In this document: piece by piece, positions 7,696 through 7,701 of the stretch | How the letters are laid out: the number at the start of each line of letters is the position of its first letter | Position numbering within the stretch: the first letter of the stretch is position 1 | Assembly: GCA_012510865.1 (NCBI GenBank) | Contig: JAAZHF010000243.1 | Coordinates: 1-7,701, forward strand | DNA length: 7,701 nt | Source of the DNA: Gammaproteobacteria bacterium | GTDB lineage: Bacteria; Pseudomonadota; Gammaproteobacteria; Xanthomonadales; Xanthomonadaceae | Direction of reading: 5' to 3' | Position numbers and translations under genes: made by a program | Notes under the pieces: generated by a model | The model's database searches: none | What the model was told of the DNA's origin: nothing | Seen by the model: the letters and a program-made list of their open reading frames with translations, nothing else

Positions 7696-7701
7696 CCGGG
7701 C

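Overview
The window is a gene-dense, very GC-rich (roughly 70% or more by eye) piece of a Gram-negative chromosome. The codon use is strongly G/C at third positions, exported proteins have Sec signal peptides, and the cast of genes (c-di-GMP protein, GGT-like enzyme, small Cys-tailed protein) suits a gammaproteobacterium of the Xanthomonadaceae/Lysobacter type. That placement is inference from composition and gene style, not from a marker gene. I see no tRNA, rRNA, CRISPR array, insertion sequence or attachment site.

Layout. (1) 1-293, minus: the N-terminal 97 codons of a ParA/MinD-type ATPase that runs off the left edge. (2) 294-406: a 113-bp divergent intergenic region with a candidate -10 box and a five-codon leader ORF whose stop overlaps the next start. 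(3) 407-1894, plus: a Ycf46-like AAA+ ATPase. (4) 1904-2935, minus: an exported helical protein of unknown function, converging on the ATPase with 9 bp between the stop codons. (5) 3025-4755, minus: an exported gamma-glutamyltransferase-family Ntn-hydrolase. (6) 4764-5402, minus: a small exported TPR protein, 8 bp ahead of the GGT-like gene and almost certainly co-transcribed with it. (7) 5467-7308, minus: a cytoplasmic GAF-(degenerate GGDEF)-EAL protein, probably a c-di-GMP phosphodiesterase. (8) 7409-7645, minus: a 78-aa protein with an HMA-like secondary-structure pattern and a CCxxC tail, preceded by a strong Shine-Dalgarno and a perfect 7-bp inverted repeat.

How the genes may work together. 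From 7701 down to 1904 everything is on the minus strand with short gaps. The only firm transcriptional unit is TPR + GGT-like. The 343-aa gene may be its distal member, since I see no terminator in the 89 bp between them. If so, the unit makes three cell-envelope proteins. The ParA-like and AAA+ genes are divergent and could share control, but their joint function is unknown.

I did not find a clear new multi-gene system. The points most worth a second look are the HMA-like protein whose cysteines sit at the C-terminus with a hairpin in its leader, the GGT-like enzyme that keeps the catalytic residues but not the classical glutamate-binding ones, the five-codon leader ORF before the AAA+ gene, and the ParA-like/AAA+ pairing.
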